DNA from: Chromatiaceae bacterium
GTDB lineage: Bacteria; Pseudomonadota; Gammaproteobacteria; Chromatiales; Chromatiaceae
DNA: 64,000 bases
Direction of reading: 5' to 3'
Assembly: GCA_024235255.1 (NCBI GenBank)
Contig: JACKMT010000001.1
Coordinates: 1,178,001 to 1,242,000, forward strand
The notes under the pieces are model-generated. The model was not told where the DNA came from, did no database searches, and was given only the letters and a program-made list of their open reading frames with translations. The position numbers were made by a program, and so were the translations under genes. Shown here piece by piece: positions 7,970 through 16,300 of the stretch (the stretch's first letter is position 1; the number at the start of each line of letters is the position of its first letter).

Positions 7970-9223
7970 TCAGCGGTAGACGGGATAACGCCTGCAGAGC
8001 GCCAGCACCTGGCCCTTGATCTGCTCGATCACCGCTTTGTCACCCCGGCTGTCGATCACATCGCACATCCAGCCGGCCAGCTCGCGCGCCTCCTCCTGCT
8101 TAACGCCGCGCGTCGTCAGCGCTGGGGTACCGACGCGGATACCGCTGGTGACGAAGGGTGACTGGGGATCGTTCGGCACCGCATTCTTGTTGACCGTGAT
8201 ATTGGCCGCGCCCAGCCAGGCATCCACCTCCTTACCGGTCAGTCCGGCCCGGATGAAGCTGACCAGAAAAAGATGATCATCGGTGCCGCCGGAGACGACG
8301 TCGTAACCCCGTTCGATAAACGCCTGAGCCATGGCGCGTGCGTTGATCAGAACCTGCTCCTGGTAGGCTTTGAAATCTGGTTCCAATGCCTCCTTAAGAG
8401 CAACCGCCTTGGCGGCAATGACGTGCATCAGCGGGCCGCCCTGGGTACCCGGAAAAACCAGTGAGTTGAGTTTCTTCTCGATCTCCGGGTTCGCCTTGGC
8501 CAGAATCAATCCGCCGCGCGGGCCGCGCAGTGTTTTATGCGTCGTGGTGGTGGTCACATCGGCGATCTGCACCGGGCTGGGATAGAGGCCGGCGGCAACC
8601 AGACCCGCGACATGCGCCATGTCGACAAACAGGTAGGCATCCACCAGATCGGCGATTTCACGGAAGCGCTTCCAGTCGACCACCCGGGAGTAGGCGGAGA
8701 ACCCGGCGACGATCATTCTGGGGCTGTGTTCCAGCGCCAGCGCTTTCACCTGGTCGTAATCGATCTCTCCGCTATCCGGATTGAGTCCGTACTGAACCGA
8801 ATTGTAGATCTTGCCGGAAAAATTGGGTTTGGCGCCGTGGGTAAGATGACCGCCATCGGCCAGACTCATACCGAGAATGGTATCTCCCGGCTTGCACAAT
8901 GCCATATAGACGGCAGCGTTGGCCTGGGAGCCCGAGTGCGGCTGCACGTTCGCGTAATCCGCACCGAACAGCTGTTTGGCGCGGTCGATGGCCAACTGTT
9001 CAGCCTGGTCGACAAACTCGCAGCCGCCGTAATAGCGCTTGCCGGGATAGCCTTCAGCATACTTGTTGGTCAGCACCGAACCCTGGGCCTGCAGCACGCG
9101 CGGGCTGGTGTAGTTTTCCGATGCGATCAGCTCGACATGATCCTCCTGCCGCTGTTCCTCACCCTGGATGGCCGCCCAAAGCTCATCGTCAAAGCCCTGG
9201 ATCCGCATATCTTTGTTGAACAT
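7970..9223 (-). CDS. glyA: Serine hydroxymethyltransferase
   Basis: GlyA is a PLP enzyme interconverting serine and glycine with tetrahydrofolate, the main source of one-carbon units. The 417-residue product, counted from MFNKDM, equals the E. coli length. The frame is open 31 codons further upstream, but the ATG at 9221-9223 has a GGAG eight bases before it and matches the family start. Motifs include HVELIASENY, the PLP lysine in a TTTTHKTLRGPRGG-like segment and SGIRVGTPA. The nrdR start follows two bases after its stop, so the two are co-transcribed. Confidence 0.96.
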   Translation of the reverse strand: MFNKDMRIQGFDDELWAAIQGEEQRQEDHVELIASENYTSPRVLQAQGSVLTNKYAEGYPGKRYYGGCEFVDQAEQLAIDRAKQLFGADYANVQPHSGSQANAAVYMALCKPGDTILGMSLADGGHLTHGAKPNFSGKIYNSVQYGLNPDSGEIDYDQVKALALEHSPRMIVAGFSAYSRVVDWKRFREIADLVDAYLFVDMAHVAGLVAAGLYPSPVQIADVTTTTTHKTLRGPRGGLILAKANPEIEKKLNSLVFPGTQGGPLMHVIAAKAVALKEALEPDFKAYQEQVLINARAMAQAFIERGYDVVSGGTDDHLFLVSFIRAGLTGKEVDAWLGAANITVNKNAVPNDPQSPFVTSGIRVGTPALTTRGVKQEEARELAGWMCDVIDSRGDKAVIEQIKGQVLALCRRYPVYR

Positions 9224-9381
9224 GAGAGCTACTCCGCCATGTAAAAACTGGTATTTTAACAGTATGGCGGATAAACGTCTGCTGTCACTTGGTCTAGCGC
9301 GCAGCGGAGACCTCATGGAGTATCCGATGATGGTGCTCCTGGCAGGCCGGCCAGTCGAACAGCGGCTATCGGCAACAGCTC

Positions 9382-10977
9382 CTATTTGAACAATAAGGCG
9401 CCCGACTCGCTCAACACCGGCGCTGTCTCACCCAAGATCTCTCTTTGCAATTGCGGAGCAGTCAGGTTGTTCCGTTGCGAGACGGCGGCGGTCTTAAATT
9501 TTCCGAGAGCCTGACTGGGCTCTGCGTCTCCCCTTTCGATGGCAGCCGGAGATACGGGCTGAAACCCGTAGCCGGCTGAACCTTTCAGCGGCAGACGCCC
9601 GCCCGACCAGCTTGAGACCTGGGTTCTGAACTTGGTCACGCCGATATCGTTCCACAGGGACTGGCTGGCGACTTTATTCAGCTGATGCGAAGGGATCGAC
9701 ACCAACAGCAGCAGCGAGAGGCCGACAGTCAGCGTGGAGGCGGCGGCCCAAAAGCGGCGAAAAACAGGCGGCTTAAAAAAGGCGCGCCGCAGGCCGGACC
9801 GGAGCTGCTGGTCGATATCAAGCGGTTCGCTCATTGCCCGGTTGTCCGGTTGACCGGGCGCCTGCTCGGCAACAGCGGAAGTGGCCAACGGTTGAGCGGC
9901 ACTCGGTGTGATATGTATTTTCCCGGATTGTCTGCCAGGCTCCGCTGCAACTGCAGTCGGAGAAGCTTGATCGGCCACAATCTGCTGCGACCGCATCTGG
10001 CTCTGCTCAATGCGACGCTTGGCCGCCGCAGCGGCCTGCGCCCTCGTCTCTGCCAGCACAGCCTCGGTTGCCGCTTGATCGGACATGGCTGACCGGGCCA
10101 TCCGTTGGAGATCTTCGGCATTGAATTTATCCTGGGTTATCAGCGCCGTATTCTCCTTGATCGCGTAGTGCTCGGCACGCAGCTCCTTGATGACGATCTC
10201 CATATCGTCCGCATCAAGTTGTGCCTTCTCTTCCAGAAATCCGTGCAACAGCAGGCGACTGCAAATATGGTTAATTCGCCGCGGCAGACCATTGCTGAAT
10301 CTGAAGAGTTCCGGAAACAGCGCCGGCGTGAACCTGGGATTACCCTTCCAACCGGCCACCGTAAGCCGGTGCAGCACGTAAGCGACAAACTCATCCGGTT
10401 TCAGCGGTTCCATATGGTAGGCGGCAATCATGCGCTGATTGAGCTGTTCCAACTCCGGTGAAGTGACCATATCCCGCAGCTCTTCCTGGCCGACCAGGAA
10501 TATCTGCAACATCGGCTGCCCGCCGATGCGCAGATTGGTTAGCAGGCGCAGCTCTTCCAGGGCGGTGAGACCGAGCCCCTGGGCTTCATCCACGATCAGC
10601 AGCGACCGCTTTCCCTGCTTAAAATTGAGCGTAAAGTGATTGGACAGCAGCCTGAGGATCTCAGACTTGTTCGTCTGGCTGACAGAGATCCCGAACTCGG
10701 CCGCGACCATCCGCAGAATATCGTCGGCTTCAACCTGGGCGCTCACCAGACGGGCAATGCGATAACCCGCATCCCGGGTTCCCGCCAACAGATCGTCGAT
10801 CAAGGTTGTCTTGCCGGTACCCGGAGCACCGGTAATCATGACGAAGCCCTCGCCCCGGTGCATGGCGTAGCGCATATAGGCTTTTGCCTTGGCAAACGAC
10901 CGGTGCGGCAGGCAGAAAGCATGATCCGGACTCAAACGAAAGGGGTCGGCTTTTAACCCGTAGAATTTTCTATACAT
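9382..10977 (-). CDS. XrtA/PEP-CTERM-associated AAA ATPase (ExeA/GspA-like)
   Basis: The start ATG at 10975-10977 gives MYRKFYGLKADPFRLSPD, the N-terminus typical of the TIGR03015 subfamily of secretion ATPases linked to exosortase A loci. An AGGA lies six bases upstream. Walker A is GAPGTGKTT (50-58) and Walker B LLIVDEAQ (126-133). An AAA domain covers about 1-270. It is followed by a low-complexity Ala/Gln-rich linker and one membrane span near residue 415 (an AAASTLTVGLSLLLLV-like stretch), leaving the last 100 residues probably periplasmic. Members usually sit in EPS/PEP-CTERM gene clusters; here it is an orphan beside glyA. The PEP-CTERM protein at 25.5 kb supports a functional exosortase system elsewhere in the genome. 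Confidence 0.82.
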   Translation of the reverse strand: MYRKFYGLKADPFRLSPDHAFCLPHRSFAKAKAYMRYAMHRGEGFVMITGAPGTGKTTLIDDLLAGTRDAGYRIARLVSAQVEADDILRMVAAEFGISVSQTNKSEILRLLSNHFTLNFKQGKRSLLIVDEAQGLGLTALEELRLLTNLRIGGQPMLQIFLVGQEELRDMVTSPELEQLNQRMIAAYHMEPLKPDEFVAYVLHRLTVAGWKGNPRFTPALFPELFRFSNGLPRRINHICSRLLLHGFLEEKAQLDADDMEIVIKELRAEHYAIKENTALITQDKFNAEDLQRMARSAMSDQAATEAVLAETRAQAAAAAKRRIEQSQMRSQQIVADQASPTAVAAEPGRQSGKIHITPSAAQPLATSAVAEQAPGQPDNRAMSEPLDIDQQLRSGLRRAFFKPPVFRRFWAAASTLTVGLSLLLLVSIPSHQLNKVASQSLWNDIGVTKFRTQVSSWSGGRLPLKGSAGYGFQPVSPAAIERGDAEPSQALGKFKTAAVSQRNNLTAPQLQREILGETAPVLSESGALLFK

Positions 10978-11707
10978 CCCAGTTCCTATCAGTTCCCGAT
11001 GAACGCCTCGAGGTATTAACCCCCTCGTCACCGATAAAACGAATATCCCAACCTATGCATTGTCTTTGTGCCCCCGGGGAGCCGTATTCTGTATTCTTAA
11101 CATCTGTCAGAATTTGCAGCTCACCGCGGGAGACACCAAGACCGCCTTTCCCTGGCGAGAGCCCCCCTCAAGCGCCCCATACTGTGTTGCGGCCATCCAG
11201 TGCCACCGTATATATAACATCAAAAAATATCTATTTCCATGCGCTATGCAACAAACACACCAAACTTATATCAAATTGTTTTATATATAATTTTTTTTGC
11301 GGGAAAAAAATTTTCCGAAGAAACTGTAAAGAAATTAAACCAACTTCGGGAAGCGGGTTCATGCCAATCCGGTCGACGGTCTTGCGCTCTCCCGCTGCAC
11401 CGAGCGACGTCAACGGTGGCTCAGGCAGAACGCAAAAATTTTAACTATCTCTGAGCGCTGTGCGGACTCGTGAGAATAGTGATCTCGGTTCTGGGTATTT
11501 GGGAAATTAAGGATCCAAAAACTTTGGCCGATAACCGGATGGTGTTCATCGGTACCCCATAAACTGCGAAGCTTCAGACAAACTGTTGGACCAGCGATTT
11601 AACACCGGCCAAACGGCGTTGATTCGATAGCCAGAGTAACGGAAACTCCGACTCTGAAACAACGACGTGGACACCAAACTTTAATAACCCCTGCCTGGAT
11701 ACAACGC
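10978..11707. other. Intergenic region between divergent genes, AT-rich core
   Basis: About 730 bp separate the minus-strand ATPase from the plus-strand c-di-GMP gene. No convincing coding frame is present. A strongly AT-rich segment lies at about 11205-11335, with runs of T and A and TATATA-like elements that could hold promoters for either gene. A TGGCAC on the minus strand near 11200 is followed by GC at the wrong spacing for a sigma-54 promoter. No riboswitch consensus was seen. Confidence 0.5.
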
Positions 11708-14700
11708 ATGGACGGGAACAGAACAGAGAGTACTGCAGCCGATCTGCAGAAACGGAGTGAATCGTTCCGTTCAAGATTCAGGCCCAATCTCGTTTACCTA
11801 CTCGTAACGCTTGGCTTTCTGTGCTTCTTCATTGCTTTTAAAGGTCCTCCGCTCGTTACTGATGTAGCGTATTTTCTGGGTACGCCGGAGCGCAATGCCA
11901 AAGTACTGTTAACCGGCTCAACACGGTTGGCGCTGCTATCACAAGATCGGCAGGATCTGTCTTCACACATCAAAGAGGTGTCACGCCTGCCGTATATCCG
12001 CGGCGTTATCGTCACCAGCAACGACAACAGAATCATCAGCGGCGCCTGGCTTGGAGAGGAGCTTGCCGAAATCGATGCGTTGAAAAAAATGGTGCAGGAG
12101 AGCTGGAAACAGTGGCCGGTCACAGAAGGAACTGAGACGGTTGCACATGTCTTCGTCACTTTTGACGAAGTGCTGAATGGTCAGGTAATGGCTGATCTAA
12201 TCCTGGTGGTAACGGTCCTGGCGGTGGGCATTTTTATTCTCGCCATACTGATCTCGCTGGATGCCCGCAGCAGACTGGCGCAAAGAATATCAGCTCTTAG
12301 CGGTGCAACCACCCGCATTGCGAACGGCGATTACAGCGTCCGGGTGCCGGTCCCGGGCCGCGATGCGATCTCGGCACTGGCGCACAACTTCAACAGAATG
12401 GCGGGTGAGCTGGATAAAGCCACCAAACAGCTGCGCATCAGTGAAGAGCGGTTTGAACTGGCGGTAAACGGCAGCAACGATGCCATTTGGGACTGGAATA
12501 TTCAGAACAACCGGCTCTACCTGTCACCCCGCTATCGCAGAATACTGGGTTATGAAGCGCAGGAACTTCCGGGTATCTTCACTGCCTGGGAAAAACTGAT
12601 CCACCCGGATGACAAGCCGTTTGTGCTAAAAGCACTGGATGACCACATTCAGAAAGGCAAGCCTTTCCGTTGCGAACTCAGGCTGAAAACCAAGCGCGGG
12701 GAGTGGCTGTGGATGCTCGGACGCGGCGAAGCAGTGCGCGACAAAAAAACCGGTGTAGCGACGCGTATGGCAGGATCCTACACCGATATCTCCGAGCAGA
12801 AAGCCACCCAACTGGCGCTTGAGCAGGAGAAGGAGCGTGCCCAGGTAACGCTGCGGTCGATAACCGACGCGGTGGTGACCACCGACAACCAAGGCAACAT
12901 CGACTACCTCAACCCGCGTGCCGAGCTGCTGCTCGGCATACCCGACCTGTCAGCCGAGGGTCAGCCGCTGCTGGAAGTGTTCAAACTGACCGATGCGCAG
13001 CGCAATCCTATTGACGATGACATCATTACTTCGGTGCTACTGCAGGGCAAGACGGTTAAGTTCAGCGACTACACCCTGTTGCGCAATGCCGCCGGGGAGT
13101 GGTTGTCGATCGAAGAGAACGCAGCACCGTTGTTGGACCAAGACCAGGCTGTGCGTGGCATGGTGGTGGTGTTTCACGATGTCACAGAACGGATGAAGTT
13201 GTGGGAAGAGCTGCAGAAGGAGCGGGAGCGGGCGATGGTCACGCTGCAATCGATCGGCGACGGCGTAGTCACCACCGACATTTCAGGCAAGATCGTCTAC
13301 ATGAATCCTACCGCTGAAGCACTGACCGGATGGTCCAGCAACAGCGCGCAAGAGCGTCCCATTGAAGAGGTGATCAATTTTCTGGATGAGTTCGGTGCCT
13401 CTTCCATCGCCAAATCGGTCGAGGTGGCGTTGACCAAAAAGCAGGTTGCGGCCGACCTCGGGCAGGCGGAGCTGCTCTCCATATCCGGCGAAAAGCATAT
13501 CGTTGAACACAATATCGCGCCGCTGCGCGACAAGAATAAAAATGTCATTGGCGGCGTTGTCATCATGCACAACGTAACCGACCGCTATAAGCTGATGCAG
13601 CAGCTATCGCACCAGGCGACCCACGACTCGCTGACCCAGTTGGTCAACCGGACCGGCTTTGAGCAGCGGCTCGGCAAAATACTGCGCGCCATCTCCACGG
13701 AAGAGAACGTCAACCCGGTTCAGCATGTCATCTGTTACATGGACCTGGATCAGTTCAAGATCGTTAACGACACCTGCGGACACTCTGCGGGTGACGAACT
13801 GCTGCGGCAGATCGCCGAACAGCTGCAACGGCATGTGCGTATCGGCGATATGCTGGCGAGGCTCGGCGGCGATGAGTTCGGGCTGCTGCTGGAAAACTGC
13901 CCGCTGGAAAACGCGCTGGGAATCGCCGAGAAGATCCGCCAGCACATCGCCTCTTTCCGCTTCTCATCCGACGGCAAAACCTTTGCCATCGGCGTCAGCA
14001 TCGGCGTCGCCCCCATCGACGGCACGCCCGGCACCACCGTCGCCACGGTGCTCAGCACCGTGGATCAGGCCTGCTACATTGCCAAGAGCAAAGGGCGCAA
14101 CAGGATCCATACCTTTCAGCCGGGCGATAATGAATCGTCCCGTTGGCACACCGAGATGCAGTGGGTTCCTCATATCAATCAGGCACTGGACGACGGCCAT
14201 TTTATTCTGTTCGCTCAGCCTATCGCCACCATCGGCAGGAACGAAGCCAAACATTCGCACTATGAAATCCTGCTAAGGATGAAGTCCGAAGACGGCAATC
14301 TGATCGCTCCAGGTTCGTTTCTGCCATCGGCGGAGCGCTATGGCCTGATGCCGACGCTCGACCGCTGGGTCGTGGGTAAAGCGATCGAGATGCTGGCATT
14401 TGCCTGGAAAAACAATCCCAATTTCAACGTGGACACCTTTGGTATCAACATCTCGGGTGCCGTGCTCGGCGACAATACGCTGCTTAAATATGTAAAACAG
14501 GCCCTCAACGGCTACGACCTGCCCCCAAGCCTGCTCTGTTTTGAGATTACCGAGACCGTCGCCATCGCGAACTTTACCCATGCCACCCGGTTCGTCAATG
14601 AACTCAAAGAGATGGGCTGCCGCTTCGCGCTGGATGACTTTGGCAGCGGCTTTGCCTCCTTCAGTTACCTGAAAACACTGCCGGTGGACTATCTGAAAAT

Positions 14701-14983
14701 CGATGGGACGTTTGTGCGCCATCTATCGCAAAGCGCTGTCGACCACACCATGGTGGACGCGATCAATCAGCTCGGCCATGTGATGGGCCTGAAAACCATT
14801 GCGGAGTTCGTAGAGACTCAGGACATTCTGGAATCACTGCGCATTCTCGACGTGGATTACGCGCAGGGATACTACATCGGTAAACCGATACCGCTGCACG
14901 ATGTCTGTTATGCAACGTCAACGGAAAGCAATCACAGCAGCGCGCCTGAACTGATCAAAACACCCTCAGCATTAAGTATTTAA
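11708..14983 (+). CDS. Membrane HAMP-PAS-PAS-PAS-GGDEF-EAL protein
   Basis: A 1091-residue c-di-GMP turnover protein. A membrane span at about 27-45, a periplasmic sensor loop (about 46-160), and a second span near 163-185 lead into HAMP (about 187-240). Three PAS domains follow (about 248-370, 375-495, 500-620). The GGDEF domain has an intact RLGGDEF signature (718-724) and an inhibitory-site RxxD (RIGD) five residues upstream of GGDEF. In the EAL domain the signature reads EILLR near 853, and the glutamate, EITET, DDFGSG and KIDG metal/catalytic motifs are kept. Both activities are possible on sequence. It stands alone, with a large AT-rich upstream region. Confidence 0.92.
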   Translation: MDGNRTESTAADLQKRSESFRSRFRPNLVYLLVTLGFLCFFIAFKGPPLVTDVAYFLGTPERNAKVLLTGSTRLALLSQDRQDLSSHIKEVSRLPYIRGVIVTSNDNRIISGAWLGEELAEIDALKKMVQESWKQWPVTEGTETVAHVFVTFDEVLNGQVMADLILVVTVLAVGIFILAILISLDARSRLAQRISALSGATTRIANGDYSVRVPVPGRDAISALAHNFNRMAGELDKATKQLRISEERFELAVNGSNDAIWDWNIQNNRLYLSPRYRRILGYEAQELPGIFTAWEKLIHPDDKPFVLKALDDHIQKGKPFRCELRLKTKRGEWLWMLGRGEAVRDKKTGVATRMAGSYTDISEQKATQLALEQEKERAQVTLRSITDAVVTTDNQGNIDYLNPRAELLLGIPDLSAEGQPLLEVFKLTDAQRNPIDDDIITSVLLQGKTVKFSDYTLLRNAAGEWLSIEENAAPLLDQDQAVRGMVVVFHDVTERMKLWEELQKERERAMVTLQSIGDGVVTTDISGKIVYMNPTAEALTGWSSNSAQERPIEEVINFLDEFGASSIAKSVEVALTKKQVAADLGQAELLSISGEKHIVEHNIAPLRDKNKNVIGGVVIMHNVTDRYKLMQQLSHQATHDSLTQLVNRTGFEQRLGKILRAISTEENVNPVQHVICYMDLDQFKIVNDTCGHSAGDELLRQIAEQLQRHVRIGDMLARLGGDEFGLLLENCPLENALGIAEKIRQHIASFRFSSDGKTFAIGVSIGVAPIDGTPGTTVATVLSTVDQACYIAKSKGRNRIHTFQPGDNESSRWHTEMQWVPHINQALDDGHFILFAQPIATIGRNEAKHSHYEILLRMKSEDGNLIAPGSFLPSAERYGLMPTLDRWVVGKAIEMLAFAWKNNPNFNVDTFGINISGAVLGDNTLLKYVKQALNGYDLPPSLLCFEITETVAIANFTHATRFVNELKEMGCRFALDDFGSGFASFSYLKTLPVDYLKIDGTFVRHLSQSAVDHTMVDAINQLGHVMGLKTIAEFVETQDILESLRILDVDYAQGYYIGKPIPLHDVCYATSTESNHSSAPELIKTPSALSI

Positions 14984-15010
14984 AATCCTAGACCGAAAAG
15001 CCGCAAAATA

Positions 15011-15035
15011 CCCTCCCCCGGTCCGGGAGAGAGGG
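15011..15035 (+). terminator. Imperfect hairpin after the GGDEF-EAL gene
   Basis: CCCTC...CCCGG-T-CCGGG...GAGGG forms an imperfect stem 28 bp after the stop codon of the c-di-GMP gene. It is followed by a pyrimidine stretch (CTTTCACTTTC) rather than a clean T-run. This is a plausible but weak transcription terminator for the upstream gene. Confidence 0.4.
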
Positions 15036-15192
15036 CTTTCACTTTCTGACAGCCAGCGGTATATGCTGTGCGAAATGAACAACTCCATCCTGAGTGACGC
15101 CGCAGTGCCAGGCCATGCGCGGCACCGGGACAGCCTGCGTAGCGGGTGATACCCAACGCAGCCGCTGTCAGGAATAGCAGTCGGTACCACGC

Positions 15193-15221
15193 AAAAAAAT
15201 CGCCCCACAGGGCGTGGGGCG
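15193..15221 (-). terminator. Strong intrinsic terminator on the minus strand
   Basis: A perfect 8-bp stem, CGCCCCAC / GTGGGGCG (15201-15221), with a 5-base loop. Read on the minus strand it is followed at once by ATTTTTTT (15193-15200), the textbook Rho-independent layout. On the plus strand there is no T-run after it, so it is not a terminator for the plus-strand GGDEF gene. No minus-strand protein gene precedes it. Confidence 0.7.
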
Positions 15222-15350
15222 TTGCCTACCAAGGCTAGATGAAGACGATTACGCAGGTCCTGCTACTTAGGGCTGAGCCAGAGTGAGTTAATCTTCCCGT
15301 TCCACAAACTCAATGAATCTGATTTTCAATTCTAACGAGGTTCCGGCTGC
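15193..15350 (-). ncRNA. Candidate small RNA ending at the orphan terminator
   Basis: The minus strand upstream of the terminator has no open frame worth calling, and the flanking genes are both on the plus strand. It does contain a GCAGG-A-CCTGC mini-hairpin near 15254-15264 and several GGA trinucleotides, one of them in that loop region, as in CsrA/RsmA-binding RNAs. The 5' end is unknown; a TTGACA-like box lies near 15357-15362, but spacing to a -10 is poor. The boundaries are guesses and no known RNA family was recognised. Confidence 0.27.
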
Positions 15351-15356
15351 ACGACT

Positions 15357-15458
15357 GTCAACAATTGTTAACGTCACTCAGCAGGCTTGTGGCTGCCCGG
15401 TTGCGACAGCCCAATACTGCCCCTGCCCACCCGGTAGTGACTGTTAACTTTTGTCAAA
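15357..15458. promoter_or_regulatory. Paired GTTAAC-type inverted repeats upstream of the response regulator
   Basis: A near-perfect palindrome, GTCAACAATTGTTAAC, lies at 15357-15372. A related sequence, CTGTTAACTTTTGTCAAA, lies at 15441-15458, about 100 bp before the regulator start. The shared GTTAAC/GTCAA half-sites make these candidate operators for the response regulator itself or another DNA-binding protein. This is inference from symmetry and position only. Confidence 0.35.
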
Positions 15459-15555
15459 ACGGTGCAGACGGAACAAGAGCTGTTATATTTTTATGCGGGC
15501 GGCAAATTTGTCGGACCCGGCGGCGTGCTGCCGATCATTGCAACAGAGGATGCGT

Positions 15556-16257
15556 ATGAGAATCGCCTTTCTGGAAGATGAACAACCCCAGGCCGAAGTC
15601 ATCAAAAGCTGGCTGCATTCTGCCGGCCACAGCTGCCGACACTTTGCCAAAGCGAGTCTGTTTCTAAAGGAAGTCCGGCGTGAGAGCTACGACTTGCTGA
15701 TCCTGGACTGGGAGCTGCCGGAATCCTCCGGCATCGAAGTGCTGCGCAGTGTCAGGGAGCAGCACGACTGGCGCGTACCGGTACTGTTCATGACCAACCG
15801 CGACCATGAGAGCGATATCGTGACGGCGCTTACCGAAGGCGCGGACGATTACATGACGAAGCCCGCGTCGCGCGTCATCACGCTGGCGCGCATCGACGCG
15901 CTCGGCAGGCGCAGCCAGCAGGAGGGGCAAGGTGAGAAACTGCTGGAATATGGCAGCTATCGGTTCAATACCACTGACAAAAGTCTGACCCGAAACGGTG
16001 AACCTGTCGAACTGACCGAGAAGGAGTACCAGCTGGCGCTGATGCTTTTTACCAACATCGGACGGTTGCTATCCAGAAATCACATGCTCGAAGCAGTCTG
16101 GGGGGTCGGCCCCGAACTCGCCACCCGCACCGTCGACACGCATATCAGCCGGCTGCGGCGAAAATTGGCGCTGCTGCCGGAGAACGGCTGGCGGCTGAAG
16201 GCAGTCTATCAGCACGGCTACCGGCTGGAAAAAGTAACCGACCCAAATACCGGCTAA
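15556..16257 (+). CDS. OmpR/PhoB-type response regulator
   Basis: A 233-residue two-component regulator. The receiver domain (1-120) has the acidic pair in FLEDE (5-9), the phospho-acceptor Asp51 in LILDWELP and the conserved Lys in MTKPAS near 103. The winged-helix DNA-binding domain (about 133-230) shows LTEKEYQLALMLF and RTVDTHISRLRRKL. The frame is open upstream, but the ATG at 15556 gives the canonical MRIAFLEDE start with AGAGGA five bases before it. A CHASE2 histidine kinase begins 43 bp downstream and is the probable cognate sensor. Confidence 0.9.
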   Translation: MRIAFLEDEQPQAEVIKSWLHSAGHSCRHFAKASLFLKEVRRESYDLLILDWELPESSGIEVLRSVREQHDWRVPVLFMTNRDHESDIVTALTEGADDYMTKPASRVITLARIDALGRRSQQEGQGEKLLEYGSYRFNTTDKSLTRNGEPVELTEKEYQLALMLFTNIGRLLSRNHMLEAVWGVGPELATRTVDTHISRLRRKLALLPENGWRLKAVYQHGYRLEKVTDPNTG

Positions 16258-16300
16258 TTTAGCTACACTAAGCGCACCCGCAGGAAACAACGCCCGATTT

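Noticed and set aside
11190..11215. Sigma-54 promoter for the XrtA ATPase
   Set aside because: TGGCAC is present on the minus strand, but the GG-GC spacing is nine, not ten.
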